64,000 nucleotides of DNA from Armatimonadota bacterium. Its GTDB lineage: Bacteria > Armatimonadota > Fimbriimonadia > Fimbriimonadales > Fimbriimonadaceae. This document shows, one piece after another, positions 40,228 to 49,082 of the stretch. The translations under genes were made by a program, and so were the position numbers. The notes under the pieces are model-generated. The model was given only the letters and a program-made list of their open reading frames with translations. It made no database searches and was not told where the DNA came from. The stretch lies in the NCBI GenBank assembly GCA_018268315.1, contig JAFDWU010000001.1, forward strand, positions 101,280 through 165,279, in the 5' to 3' direction. How positions within the stretch are numbered: position 1 is the stretch's first letter; every line of letters starts with the position of its first letter.

Positions 40228-41307
40228 ATGGCCAACCCCAAAGTCAGCATTATCACGCCTGCATACAATCATCGAAATCTGATTGGGGCGTGCATCCAAA
40301 GCGTGCGCAACCAGAGCTTCCGCGACTGGGAGATGATCATCGTCGATGACGGCTCGACCGACGGCACACCTGAATTCGTTGAGTCCTATAAAGACCCGCG
40401 AATCAAAGTGCTTACTCAGCCGAATCAGGGCCTTGTCGCGCTTGCGAAGTCCTACAACCGTGCGTTACAGGCATCAAAAGGCGAACTCATCGCAATCTTG
40501 GAAGCGGACGATGCGTGGCCGCCGGAAAAGCTGGATGGCCAGGTTTCAGATTTTGATGACCCGGCGATTGTGCTGTCGTGGGGCCGAGCCATGATGACGG
40601 ATCTGGATGGCCACCCTATCGACTTGATTCCGCGAAGGCTGCCGCCGCCCGAAGCGATGGTGAACCAGCCGGTGGGCCGCGCCAGCTTCGTGATGTGCCA
40701 GGACCAGTTCCTGACGTTTGCCTTCCCGGTCACCGTCATGATGCGCCGGACCACGGTCGAGAAGATTGGCGGGTTCCAGCAGGAGCCAGGCATGCCAGTG
40801 GTCGACATGGCGACGTTCCTGAAGATGGGCTTAGAGGGTCCGTGGGCGTTCCACGACCGCATCCTTGGCTACTGGCGTCGCCATCCCGACTCGGCGACCA
40901 AAAGCCGATTCCCCCAGATTCTGAACGGCGCTTACAAGCTTGCGATGAAGACGCTCAGCACCGAGCGAGAGCGCATCCCGGCGACCGACGAAGAGATTAA
41001 GTTGGTGAAGCGCCATTGGGACTACTTCCAGTACGAACGACTTGCGCTGCTTGGCCGCGCGCTGGCGAGTGAGCATCGGTGGGAAGAAGCGATCGCCGCA
41101 TTCAACCATGCTGAAATTTACAAACTGAGGCCTCAGGCCCGAGCGCTCATTGGTGGCGCGAAAGCGATGTGCTCCGCACACGTGAACCCAGAGCCGCTTT
41201 TCCTCGCCGTAAAGCACAAGGGCTGGCAGGAGTCGGCTCGCCTGAGCTCGGGCGATCCCGTCATCAGCATCGATCTGGATATAAACGACTTCATCCGTAT
41301 CGACTGA
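40228..41307 (+). CDS. Family 2 glycosyltransferase
   Basis: A 359-residue GT2 enzyme: VSIITPAYNHRNLIGACIQS, then MIIVDDGSTDGTPEFVES, and the metal-binding LEADDAW near residue 93. The C-terminal part from about residue 215 is helical with a TPR-like look (RLALLGRALASEHRWEEAIA). It probably adds a sugar, perhaps the 6-deoxysugar from the preceding genes, to a surface glycan. No membrane segment is seen. Confidence 0.9.
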   Translation: MANPKVSIITPAYNHRNLIGACIQSVRNQSFRDWEMIIVDDGSTDGTPEFVESYKDPRIKVLTQPNQGLVALAKSYNRALQASKGELIAILEADDAWPPEKLDGQVSDFDDPAIVLSWGRAMMTDLDGHPIDLIPRRLPPPEAMVNQPVGRASFVMCQDQFLTFAFPVTVMMRRTTVEKIGGFQQEPGMPVVDMATFLKMGLEGPWAFHDRILGYWRRHPDSATKSRFPQILNGAYKLAMKTLSTERERIPATDEEIKLVKRHWDYFQYERLALLGRALASEHRWEEAIAAFNHAEIYKLRPQARALIGGAKAMCSAHVNPEPLFLAVKHKGWQESARLSSGDPVISIDLDINDFIRID

Positions 41308-41327
41308 CATCGGTTGCACGATTGCGC

Positions 41328-41333
41328 TATCCT
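41328..41333 (+). promoter_or_regulatory. -10 element of the small exported protein gene
   Basis: GCTATCCT motif with TATCCT 6 bases before the ATG at 41340. Confidence 0.5.
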
Positions 41334-41339
41334 TTATCT

Positions 41340-41756
41340 ATGAAGTGCACTCAAGCAATCGTTCTTGCGCTTGCTCTAGGCGTGGCGAGCCTGGCCGCAG
41401 CCCAGGGCCCTTACGCAAACACAAAGGATTACTCCGCCGCTAAGGGCGAGGCCGCCAATCCGGCCCAGGCAAAGAAGGATCTCGCCGCTGCAACCGCAGA
41501 AAAGCAGGCCGCTTGGAAGAAGTACCAAAAGAATCCAAAGGCGCCCGGAGCCGCCAAGACGTACGCTGCCGCGGTTACCAAGCTCGCCACCACCACCATG
41601 CTGTCCCCAGTGCTTGACCGCAAGGTGAAATATCGCGATGCGCTTCGCCTTTACCGAGAGGCGCTCAAGTACGACCCGACAAACAAGGATGCGATGGGCA
41701 ACAAGAATATGATCGAGAGCATTTATCGCAGCATGGGTCGTCCTATTCCCAAGTAG
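41340..41756 (+). CDS. Small exported Ala/Lys-rich protein with a TPR-like end
   Basis: A 138-residue protein with signal peptide MKCTQAIVLALALGVASLAAA, a low-complexity Ala/Lys region (about 25-85), and one TPR-like helix pair YRDALRLYREALKYDPTNKDA near the C-terminus. The ATG at 41340 is set by a TATCCT six bases upstream and by the signal peptide; the frame is open farther upstream without sense. It precedes a membrane glycosyltransferase-like gene by three bases, so a joint role at the envelope is possible. Function unknown. Confidence 0.72.
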   Translation: MKCTQAIVLALALGVASLAAAQGPYANTKDYSAAKGEAANPAQAKKDLAAATAEKQAAWKKYQKNPKAPGAAKTYAAAVTKLATTTMLSPVLDRKVKYRDALRLYREALKYDPTNKDAMGNKNMIESIYRSMGRPIPK

Positions 41757-41759
41757 GGG

Positions 41760-43631
41760 ATGAGTGTTCTTGATCCAATAGAAAGATCGCGCCTTGAGTG
41801 GAAGTTCGTAAAGACGCTCTGCTACGGCGCGATTTTTCTTGCCCTCTTGCCCCTGCTTTTCAGCCTGATCGCAAAACCCGCGGGCTATGCATATCTGGGT
41901 TCGGAGTTCAATCAGGATGACCACATGGTCTATGCCGCCTGGATGCGGCAGGCGATGGACGGGCATCTGCTTTTCGACAACCGGTTCGCCATCGATGCCC
42001 AGCCGGGAATCACGGTTCACCTCTATTTCTTTCTACTTGGGCTGATCGCCAAGGTTATTGGCATCGCTGGCGCAGAGATACTTGTGCGGGCGGTTCTGAG
42101 TCCGCTCTTGGTGGTGCTGGCCTACCGCTTGGTGAAGCGGTTCACGCCCGACGTATTCACGACCAAGCTCGCGCTTTCCTTTCTTGTGCTGGGGGGCGGC
42201 ATCGGCTACTTCGTGTGGCACAACTACGGGGTCGAGCTTGTTAAGCCAAGCACGCAGGCTTGGGCGGGGATCATGCTTGGGCGGCTGCCGACCGACGTGT
42301 GGCAGCCGGAAGGTTTTGTCTTCAGCATGATGCTGACGAACTCTTTGTTTGTGGCAAGTCTGTGCCTCTCGCTGTTCGTTTTGAACTGCATTCTGGACTG
42401 CAAGGCAAGCTGGCAGCCGGTTCTTCCCGGTGTGCTTGCCTTTGCTGCGCTGATGAACATTCACAGCTACGACGTGCTGCTGATGGCGTTGGTCTTGGTT
42501 GCCTTTCTGGCAATGGCGCTAGCTCGGAAGCAAGCAAGTTGGCAATGGATATTGAGGGCGGCGATTATCGGCCTGGGCGCGGTTCCCCCCGCTCTTTACT
42601 TCTTCCATGTGTTGAAGGTGGACACCGTATTCCAGGCGCGCGCGGCCACGCTGACCTATTCGCCTAACTTTCGGCAGCTGGTTTTTGGATACCTGCCTCT
42701 GATGCTGATGGCTGCCTGCGGCGGCTTCATGAGTGTAATGCCGAGCCGGAAGCGGCTGGTTGGCTTTGCCGGTGCAGGCGTGATGCTGCTTTACGGGTTC
42801 ATGGTGGCGGTAAGCCACACCGGAGGTTACTGGATGAGCTTGCAGACGTGGGCCCTTTGCTACGTGGCAGTGCTGGCGATCTGCTGCCTGCTTGCAACGG
42901 ATTCGGATGCAAAGAACTTGATGATCGCGTGGGCGCTGGTGGGCCTAATCGCCATCTACTTCCCTGGCCTGTTCCAGCGAAAGCTGACGATGGGGTTGGT
43001 TGTGCCGTGGGCGGTACTGGCGGCGCTTGGGTTCAGGGCTGTTGCGGCGAAGTTGGACAGAAGCACCCGCAACCTGGCGACAGTCTTCGTGCTCGTCTTC
43101 TCCTCAGCGGGCGCAATTCTTTGGGTTCAACGCGAGGGTCTGCTGATTCGAAACAACCTATCCAACACCACTATTCATCCGGTCTTCATAAGTCCGGATA
43201 TCCAATCGATGGTGGAGTACCTGAACAAGAATCGTGGTGGGCATGATGTGCTGCTCGCGATGCCGGGGATTCCCATTCAATCCGTGGACGCCGCGTATCA
43301 CGTCATCCCGGATTCGTTTGATCCGCCGATGGTTTACGACTTCAACCCGATCTTCAGCGGGCTAACCGGCGTTTACACCTACGCCGGGCACTGGAGCGAG
43401 ACGCCGGATTACGAGAAGCGGCGCGCGCTGGTGATGCGGCTGTACAGCCCAAAGACCACCGCGCCGGAGCGGGCGGAGATTCTGAAGGAGACCAAGGCGG
43501 CTTACGTGGTGACGCCCGTGTTTACGGCCGGTTCAACCCACCTGGCCCTGCTGGACGACCTAGGGTCGTTTGGGCAGGTGGTTGTAGATGGCCAGCGGTA
43601 CCGCCTGTGGAAGGTGAACCCGCTGCCTTAG
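41760..43631 (+). CDS. Polytopic membrane protein, GT-C glycosyltransferase-like
   Basis: A 623-residue protein with about 12 membrane helices in the first 430 residues and a C-terminal extracytoplasmic domain. The first periplasmic loop has NQDDHMVYAAWMRQAMDG, an acidic pair at the place where GT-C enzymes keep catalytic aspartates. That and the topology suggest transfer of a lipid-linked sugar. AGGGG stands directly before the ATG. The last 110 coding bases overlap the end of the VanW gene on the opposite strand. Confidence 0.7.
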   Translation: MSVLDPIERSRLEWKFVKTLCYGAIFLALLPLLFSLIAKPAGYAYLGSEFNQDDHMVYAAWMRQAMDGHLLFDNRFAIDAQPGITVHLYFFLLGLIAKVIGIAGAEILVRAVLSPLLVVLAYRLVKRFTPDVFTTKLALSFLVLGGGIGYFVWHNYGVELVKPSTQAWAGIMLGRLPTDVWQPEGFVFSMMLTNSLFVASLCLSLFVLNCILDCKASWQPVLPGVLAFAALMNIHSYDVLLMALVLVAFLAMALARKQASWQWILRAAIIGLGAVPPALYFFHVLKVDTVFQARAATLTYSPNFRQLVFGYLPLMLMAACGGFMSVMPSRKRLVGFAGAGVMLLYGFMVAVSHTGGYWMSLQTWALCYVAVLAICCLLATDSDAKNLMIAWALVGLIAIYFPGLFQRKLTMGLVVPWAVLAALGFRAVAAKLDRSTRNLATVFVLVFSSAGAILWVQREGLLIRNNLSNTTIHPVFISPDIQSMVEYLNKNRGGHDVLLAMPGIPIQSVDAAYHVIPDSFDPPMVYDFNPIFSGLTGVYTYAGHWSETPDYEKRRALVMRLYSPKTTAPERAEILKETKAAYVVTPVFTAGSTHLALLDDLGSFGQVVVDGQRYRLWKVNPLP

Positions 43632-44952
43632 GCTTCGGAGCTGGTAGCGCGCCATTCACGGCGATAATCCTCGGTCCGCCCTTGTAGTAGCTGTTGCCGA
43701 TAAACTCGGTCTTCTCCAAAACCCCGTTATGGAACACCTGGCGGAACGTGCGGATCGAGTGGCCGGATGCGCCCTTTTCAACAACCTCGACCTCGCCTGG
43801 CTTCAGCGACTTATCCTGCACCACCTGCATGGGGTGGGACCAGTCCTTGCGGCCATTGGTGTATAGCTTCACTTCCAGCGTGGGGTCTTTCGTGCCAAGG
43901 ATGCGGAACGTTAGCGTTCCCGGCTTGAAATCGGAGCTAATCGCGATCGGCGTGGGATAGGGGTTCTCAAGCACTAGATCGAGGGTGCCGTAATCCACGG
44001 TTGCGTCCCTGCCAAGGGGAACATACGCGACGGGTAGCGAGTGGTTGTGCCGCTCCACGATCTTGAGGTTGGCGAAAAGCGATGCGTTGAAGAGCGTGGT
44101 ACTGACCTGGCAGATTCCTCCGCCGATGCCCTTGTCGTGCTTGCCGTTCTTGTAAACCGGGGCTTCTTTGAAGCCAGCCTCGATGGTGCGCTGGCCAACG
44201 GTGGAGTTAAAGCTCACCCTTTCTCCTGGCAGCAGGATGACGCCGTTGAGCTTGCTTGCGGCAACCTTCAGGTTGTTGTTGCGGGAGGTCTGCGAGACTG
44301 GGAAGTGGGTCGAGAAGGTGCTTACCAACTCTTTGATCTGCGCAAGTTGCTCGTCAGAGACGTGCTTTGGCGCTTCCATGATGGGAAGGTTCACCGCGCC
44401 GCCTTCCTGGAGGGCGGTTTGCACCAGGCTCGGCAGAAGCTTTTCGTCGAGGGTAAGGCCACTGACTTCCTTTTGAAGCAGGATTGCGCCGTTTTCGTAA
44501 CTAACGCTTGCCGGTTTGGATTTCGGCAGTAGAGCCAGAATTTCTTTCTTAAAGCCGGTCAGGTCAGTCGGAACCGTTTTGAAAAGAATTTGGACTTTAA
44601 CGGGCGATTGGGGCGTGCCGCCAACTTTGGCTTTCGCATCATCCCAGAAACCCTCAGGCGGGATTTGGGCTACGGTGCCCGCATCATCCAGCACAATTCC
44701 AAACTTCGAGGGGGTCATCTTGGGAATGCTGGCCTTGAGATATTCCGACTCCAGCGGAACCGGATTTAGCTTCTCGGTTTCCCACCAAAGGCGCAGCTTG
44801 CGCGCCGCCTCCGACGGCGTGAGATTGCTAATCTCCACCTTGCCCGCATAGACACTGGGGCCAAACTTGGGCTCGTAGCGGGCGGCGACAATGCCGACAA
44901 AACCTCCCGCCGAAACGATTACAGCCAAGATTGCAAACAACAACTTCTTCAT
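43522..44952 (-). CDS. VanW family protein (YoaR-like)
   Basis: A 476-residue exported protein: an N-terminal signal anchor (KKLLFAILAVIVSAGGFVGI), a YoaR-type region of two putative peptidoglycan-binding repeats (about 35-210), and the VanW domain with GERVSFNSTVGQRT, GGGICQVSTTLFNA, and ERHNHSLPVAYVPLGRDATV. The C-terminal 45 residues are Pro/Gly/Ala-rich and are encoded antisense to the preceding gene. The ATG at 44952 is used; a TTG four codons earlier is possible. Role in the wall is likely, mechanism unknown. Confidence 0.87.
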   Translation of the reverse strand: MKKLLFAILAVIVSAGGFVGIVAARYEPKFGPSVYAGKVEISNLTPSEAARKLRLWWETEKLNPVPLESEYLKASIPKMTPSKFGIVLDDAGTVAQIPPEGFWDDAKAKVGGTPQSPVKVQILFKTVPTDLTGFKKEILALLPKSKPASVSYENGAILLQKEVSGLTLDEKLLPSLVQTALQEGGAVNLPIMEAPKHVSDEQLAQIKELVSTFSTHFPVSQTSRNNNLKVAASKLNGVILLPGERVSFNSTVGQRTIEAGFKEAPVYKNGKHDKGIGGGICQVSTTLFNASLFANLKIVERHNHSLPVAYVPLGRDATVDYGTLDLVLENPYPTPIAISSDFKPGTLTFRILGTKDPTLEVKLYTNGRKDWSHPMQVVQDKSLKPGEVEVVEKGASGHSIRTFRQVFHNGVLEKTEFIGNSYYKGGPRIIAVNGALPAPKPKAAGSPSTGGTAGHLQPPAQTTLGRPAGPGGLNRP

Positions 44953-45096
44953 TAAACTAATCAAGTGGCCTATTTTAGCCTAGAAGTTATGACGACATAA
45001 GGTTGCCGTACGCGCTAAGTTGTTCGCTAATCGAACCCTAATTCTGTATTGTTTTTGACTACCTAGACTGTGCCTACAACTGTGTCCCTTCGTGAG

Positions 45097-45102
45097 TAGA
45101 AT
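45097..45102 (+). promoter_or_regulatory. -10 element of ilvE
   Basis: TAGAAT 6 bases before the ATG at 45109; no ribosome binding site, so a leaderless mRNA is predicted. Confidence 0.5.
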
Positions 45103-45108
45103 AGCGGC

Positions 45109-45981
45109 ATGGCACGGATTGTTTGGCTGAATGGCGAGATTGTTCCCCTTGAATCGGCGAAGGTGAGCGCCGCTGACCACGCGCACCTTTACGGCGACGG
45201 CCTCTTTGAGGGAATTCGAATCTATAACAGCAAGGTTTTCCGGCTTGACGAGCACCTGGACCGCTTCTATCACGGCATCCACTACCTCGGTTTCGAAATG
45301 AAGATCACCCAGCCGGAGCTGCGCAAGACCATCCTGGAAGTCTGCAAGCAAGCCGGTGAAGTCAACGGCTATATCCGCCTAAACATCACTCGCGGCACTG
45401 GTCTTGGCCTCGACCCCAAGAACATCGATCGCACGCCGAACGTGATGATCATGATTAACACTCTTGCCCTATACGGCCCTGAGGCCTATAAGAAGGGTCT
45501 TGAGGTTGTGACTTCCAGCATAAGAGTCATCCCACCGGATGCGCTTGATCCGCGCGTGAAATGCATCGGCCGATACGCTTCCAACATCCTTGCCAAGAAC
45601 GAAGCCAACCGGGTCGGCGCGGGCGAAGCCCTGATGCTAAACGCGCAAGGCCAAATTGCAGAATGCACCGGCGACAACATTTTCTTGATCAACGGGCGCA
45701 AGATCCGCACCCCACACCCAAGCTGCGGAATCCTGAAGGGCGTTACCCGAGACACCGTCATCGACATCGCACGCAAGGCAGGCTACGAAGTGGTTGAGGA
45801 AGTCTTGACCCCGTTCGACATCCACACAGTGGATGAAGCGTTCCTGACCGGCACCGCGGCGGAAGTTATCCCGATGGTGATGCTGGACAACCGAAAGATC
45901 GGCTGCGGCGTACCGGGCCCGGTAACGGAAGAGATCATGCAGCTTTACCGCGAGGAAACGCAAAACGGCGTCCCCTTCTAG
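45109..45981 (+). CDS. ilvE: Branched-chain amino acid aminotransferase
   Basis: A class IV PLP aminotransferase of 290 residues for Leu/Ile/Val synthesis. It starts RIVWLNGEIVPLESAKVS, has HAHLYGDGLFEGIR, the PLP lysine K151 in PRVKCIGRYASN, and GQIAECTGDNIFLI plus GVTRDTVIDIA. These fit IlvE; a D-amino-acid transaminase of the same fold is the main alternative. leuB lies in the same window but about 30 kb away. Confidence 0.88.
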   Translation: MARIVWLNGEIVPLESAKVSAADHAHLYGDGLFEGIRIYNSKVFRLDEHLDRFYHGIHYLGFEMKITQPELRKTILEVCKQAGEVNGYIRLNITRGTGLGLDPKNIDRTPNVMIMINTLALYGPEAYKKGLEVVTSSIRVIPPDALDPRVKCIGRYASNILAKNEANRVGAGEALMLNAQGQIAECTGDNIFLINGRKIRTPHPSCGILKGVTRDTVIDIARKAGYEVVEEVLTPFDIHTVDEAFLTGTAAEVIPMVMLDNRKIGCGVPGPVTEEIMQLYREETQNGVPF

Positions 45982-46075
45982 TTGCGAGCGGTGCCACCGG
46001 CCCGCAGATCGGATAATTCTTGCGCTTGGCCAAAGGCTTTGCATATCTTGTGCGGACCTCCTCGGCTCACCCATC

Positions 46076-46267
46076 CGTCTAGGTAGTTTAAGTTTTGCGC
46101 TTATTGCGGAGCCAATTGCCAAAGCTTGCCCAGTTTGCGGATGGACCATCGAGAAAGTGAAAGAAACCGGCCTGGCAGGGTGCTGCTATTGCTACCTAAC
46201 TTTGCCGGACGCGGTTTGGAATGAGCTTGTTTCGAACGTATCCCAGAAGCCAGCGGGTACAACGTAG
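46076..46267 (+). pseudogene. Cysteine-rich (CWC-like) reading frame without a start
   Basis: The open frame encodes AKACPVCGWTIEKVKETG and then LAGCCYCYLTLPDAVWN and stops at TAG 46265-46267. The CxxC plus CCYC spacing resembles the cysteine-rich CWC family of small zinc-type proteins. No ATG, GTG or TTG exists in this frame back to the end of ilvE, so it is either a relic or starts at a rare codon. Most of the 295-base gap between ilvE and the lipoprotein gene is otherwise empty. Confidence 0.35.
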
Positions 46268-46270
46268 GTT
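46265..46270 (+). promoter_or_regulatory. -10 element of the DUF4397 lipoprotein gene
   Basis: TAGGTT 6 bases before the GTG at 46277. Confidence 0.4.
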
Positions 46271-46276
46271 AAGATC

Positions 46277-47002
46277 GTGCTGAAAACATTGAATCGGTTT
46301 AGGGTTGGTTTGCTTGCTACTGCTTTTGGCTTTTTGGCCATCGGCTGCGGAGGCGGCGGGAGCGATCCCAGCTTGCCTGATCCGCGCGTTTACTTTGTGA
46401 ACTGCAGCCCAGACGCAGCGGCTTTGAATCTGCGGCTTGATGACGACATTAAGGCGGTCGGTGATACCTTCCTAACCGTCGCTCCTAAGACGACCGTCTT
46501 GGCTGGCGAGCGCGATGTTGTCATTAATGAGAACGGCAACCCATTCGAGCACGACGCTCATACGACCAAGTTTGACGGCAACACGGACTGGGTGATTGCG
46601 GCGATCGGCAAAGAGACGTTCGGCACCGAGTACTCCAAGCGAATCCGAACCGTCGCCTTTAAGGTGAACCTGAGCGATCCGCCCTCCGCTACGAAGGCTC
46701 GACTTGTGGTCCTGCATGCGTATCAGCGCCAGGCAGGCTTTGAAACGCCTGGGGTCGATTTCCAGAGCCCCGGCAACAACCCTCTTTACAGCGTCACCGG
46801 TTTGAATTTTGGTGATCAGAAGTCTATCGACGTCGACCCCGGCCTCCAAGACTTCCAGGTGCGCCGCACCGGCACTGAGAACGTGCTTATCGAGCAATCG
46901 ACGACCCTATCGGGCGGCAAGGTTTATTTGGTGGTTTGCGGCGGTATTGAAGGCGCCGTGGGCGGAGCGGCTCCAATCATCAAATTCATCCCCCTGAACT
47001 AG
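46277..47002 (+). CDS. DUF4397 domain lipoprotein
   Basis: A 241-residue lipoprotein starting at GTG. The signal peptide (RFRVGLLATAFGFLAIGC) ends in a lipobox at Cys24, followed by a GGGG linker. The mature part has two DUF4397-like beta-domains: VYFVNCSPDAAALNLRLDD, and VVLHAYQRQAGFETPGVDF later on. The family is outer-surface or periplasmic, of unknown role. A DUF151 gene follows 14 bases downstream with its own leaderless promoter. Confidence 0.78.
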   Translation: MLKTLNRFRVGLLATAFGFLAIGCGGGGSDPSLPDPRVYFVNCSPDAAALNLRLDDDIKAVGDTFLTVAPKTTVLAGERDVVINENGNPFEHDAHTTKFDGNTDWVIAAIGKETFGTEYSKRIRTVAFKVNLSDPPSATKARLVVLHAYQRQAGFETPGVDFQSPGNNPLYSVTGLNFGDQKSIDVDPGLQDFQVRRTGTENVLIEQSTTLSGGKVYLVVCGGIEGAVGGAAPIIKFIPLN

Positions 47003-47003
47003 G

Positions 47004-47009
47004 TAACCT
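47004..47009 (+). promoter_or_regulatory. -10 element of the DUF151 gene
   Basis: GGTAACCT overlapping the end of the preceding gene; TAACCT is 7 bases before the ATG at 47017. Confidence 0.5.
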
Positions 47010-47016
47010 CTCAGCG

Positions 47017-47529
47017 ATGGCCGATGAACTCGAAGGACCCAACGGTCCCTCCGATGATTTGAATCAACCACCGGCGTTTTTCCCTTACGGAAGCCCAGAG
47101 CCGGAACCTGAGGTTGAATCAAGCACCCTAGTGGAGGTCCACATCGAAGGGGTGTTCCAGGCCGAGAATTCCGGCTCGATAAGCCATTTGGTAGTGCTTT
47201 CGGACGGCGAGCGGCGATTACCCATCGTAATCGGGCCATTTGAGGCCTTTGCGATCCTTTCCCCGCTTGAGAACGAGCGCCCCGACCGCCCGATGACCCA
47301 CGACCTGCTGAAGGCCATCGTTGACAAGCTTGAGGTCGAAGTTGATCGTGTCGTGATCGACGACCTTTGGAGTACCACCTATTACGCCCGCATCTATCTG
47401 ATGACGAAGACGAATGAAGAGATTGAGATTGACGCGCGGCCAAGCGATGCGATGGCGCTCGCCGTCCGCTCCGATGCTCCCATTTATGTGGCCGAGCGCA
47501 TTCTTCAGCAGCCTGCCGAGCCTGGCTAG
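47017..47529 (+). CDS. Bifunctional nuclease family protein (DUF151)
   Basis: A 170-residue protein. After an acidic, proline-rich N-terminal tail (about 1-38) comes the DUF151 core: LVVLSDGERRLPIVIGPFEAFAI, RPMTHDLLKAIVDKLEVEVDRVVIDDL (read as two parts), and IDARPSDAMALAVRSDAPIYVAE. Members have been described as DNase/RNase or as regulators. It converges with the permease gene with a four-base overlap at the stops. Confidence 0.85.
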   Translation: MADELEGPNGPSDDLNQPPAFFPYGSPEPEPEVESSTLVEVHIEGVFQAENSGSISHLVVLSDGERRLPIVIGPFEAFAILSPLENERPDRPMTHDLLKAIVDKLEVEVDRVVIDDLWSTTYYARIYLMTKTNEEIEIDARPSDAMALAVRSDAPIYVAERILQQPAEPG

Positions 47530-48728
47530 GCTGTAGAGCGCCGATGCCTAAGCGGCACCGCCGGTAAGTGCAGCATGTCTTGCGGCTTCGTGGTGTAGTT
47601 GATCAATCGGTCCAGAATGACCTTAGCTGCGCCAGCTAGCGGGAAGGCGATGATCATTCCCACCAATCCAAAGAGCGCGCCACCCGAGAGGGTGACGAAG
47701 ATGCTGATGATGGGATTAAGCCCAACTGATTTGCCCACCAGCATTTGGTAAACGAAGGAATCGTAAATGAAGTGGACCACCAAGTAAGCCAGGGTTATTA
47801 CGCCGGCAAATGCCCACGACGAGTTGAAATGGAGGAAGAGGTGGTCGGTCCGTTGCGATAACCCCGTGATGAGGAAAATCATCGTGGAGTTGATCAGTAC
47901 GTTCAGGTACGGCATCAGGTAGATCGCGCCAGCCACGATGCCCAAAAGCACGCCGTACGGCGCGCCGAGAATTGAAAGGAGCAGGGCCATGATGGCCATG
48001 TAAAGCAGAACTCCGGTCGCGGCTCCGTGAAGGTATTTGATGAAAACCTGCCCGATTTCGTCGGAAAGGTCGGCCACGGAGCGCCTCATATTTGGCGGAA
48101 TCCAGGTGAGCGACCGCCGACGGTAGTTCTCCATATCAAAGAGGAGACTTAGCGTTATCAGCGGCACAAAGATAAGCAGCAGCAACTTGGACGCAAGCGA
48201 AGAGGCCATGCCGAGAAAGCCCCCGAAGAATTCCTCGATTCCCTTCCCGATCTCGCCTTTGCGCGGCTCGACGAAGCGCTCAAGAATCGCGTGGCGTGTG
48301 GAAGGCAGCCCAAGGTTATCAAGCGTATCGCGATAAGTTTCGAGTGTGCGGTCAATCCACGAGTTGTTAGTGGCGGGATCGGCTTCAACTACTGGGTTCC
48401 AGCGCAGGAAGTAGTTGTCGGTCGGTTTGGTAACCAAAACCTGATCGGCAAGAGACGTAACTTCGGCTTGCAGATTATAAAGTTGGGCGCCGAGTTTCGG
48501 ACCAAGCCAAACGCCTGCCGCCAAAACGATGGCAAGGAAGACGGAGAAGACGGAAAAGATGGCTGCTCCCTTTGACCATCCTCGACTGCGGAGCTTTGCA
48601 ATGAGCGGCTCAAGAAGGATGGCAACCAGGAAGGAGAGCAGGAACGGGAGAAGAATCCCCCGCACCATGTACAAAAACCAGAGGGTGGCCGCAACAAGGG
48701 CCACCCAAAGTACGTTGCGCCATCCCAT
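47526..48728 (-). CDS. AI-2E family (PerM/UPF0118) permease
   Basis: A 400-residue membrane protein with seven or eight helices. N-terminal signature: VRGILLPFLLSFLVAILLEPL; C-terminal signature: LNPIISIFVTLSGGALFGLVGMI. The large periplasmic-like middle region is usual for the family. Members export small molecules or act in Na/H exchange; substrate unknown. CATAAT lies 6 bases before the ATG, so the mRNA is probably leaderless. Confidence 0.9.
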   Translation of the reverse strand: MGWRNVLWVALVAATLWFLYMVRGILLPFLLSFLVAILLEPLIAKLRSRGWSKGAAIFSVFSVFLAIVLAAGVWLGPKLGAQLYNLQAEVTSLADQVLVTKPTDNYFLRWNPVVEADPATNNSWIDRTLETYRDTLDNLGLPSTRHAILERFVEPRKGEIGKGIEEFFGGFLGMASSLASKLLLLIFVPLITLSLLFDMENYRRRSLTWIPPNMRRSVADLSDEIGQVFIKYLHGAATGVLLYMAIMALLLSILGAPYGVLLGIVAGAIYLMPYLNVLINSTMIFLITGLSQRTDHLFLHFNSSWAFAGVITLAYLVVHFIYDSFVYQMLVGKSVGLNPIISIFVTLSGGALFGLVGMIIAFPLAGAAKVILDRLINYTTKPQDMLHLPAVPLRHRRSTA

Positions 48729-48734
48729 ATTGGG

Positions 48735-48740
48735 ATTATG
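48735..48740 (-). promoter_or_regulatory. -10 element of the permease gene
   Basis: CATAAT on the minus strand, 6 bases before the ATG at 48728. It lies inside the end of the YtxH gene region. Confidence 0.45.
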
Positions 48741-48745
48741 CGTCT

Positions 48746-48979
48746 TTAGACGCCAAGTTCTTCAGCTCGATGGGCATTTGTTCGCTTTGCTTTTTGCTCA
48801 TTAACCCATTCTTCGGTCTTACCCTTGAGTTCCTTGAACCGCTCGGTGAGTTCACCGCGCATCTCATCGCCCGCTTTGGGCGCAAAGAGCAAGCCTGCCG
48901 CTGCACCGATAATCGCTCCAAGTCCGACTCCGGCGAGCATATACAACATCACATTTGAATCTTCGTGTCTTTCGCTCAT
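48746..48979 (-). CDS. YtxH domain protein
   Basis: A 77-residue membrane-anchored protein: one glycine-rich helix (YMLAGVGLGAIIGAAAGLLFAPKAG) described in parts as LAGVGLGAIIGAAAG followed by LLFAPKAGDEMRGEL, then a charged helix. LLFAPKAG is the YtxH hallmark. These proteins appear in stress responses. The ATG at 48979 follows GGAGG by about 12 bases; an earlier ATG would add 11 residues. Confidence 0.82.
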   Translation of the reverse strand: MSERHEDSNVMLYMLAGVGLGAIIGAAAGLLFAPKAGDEMRGELTERFKELKGKTEEWVNEQKAKRTNAHRAEELGV

Positions 48980-49082
48980 ATCCTTAAATAAACCTCCATT
49001 TAGATACTTCAATTGTACGCATGTTTGCGAGGTTTGCTCTAGGCAGAACTCTGTTGTTTTGCAAAAATGCGCGTCCTAGATT

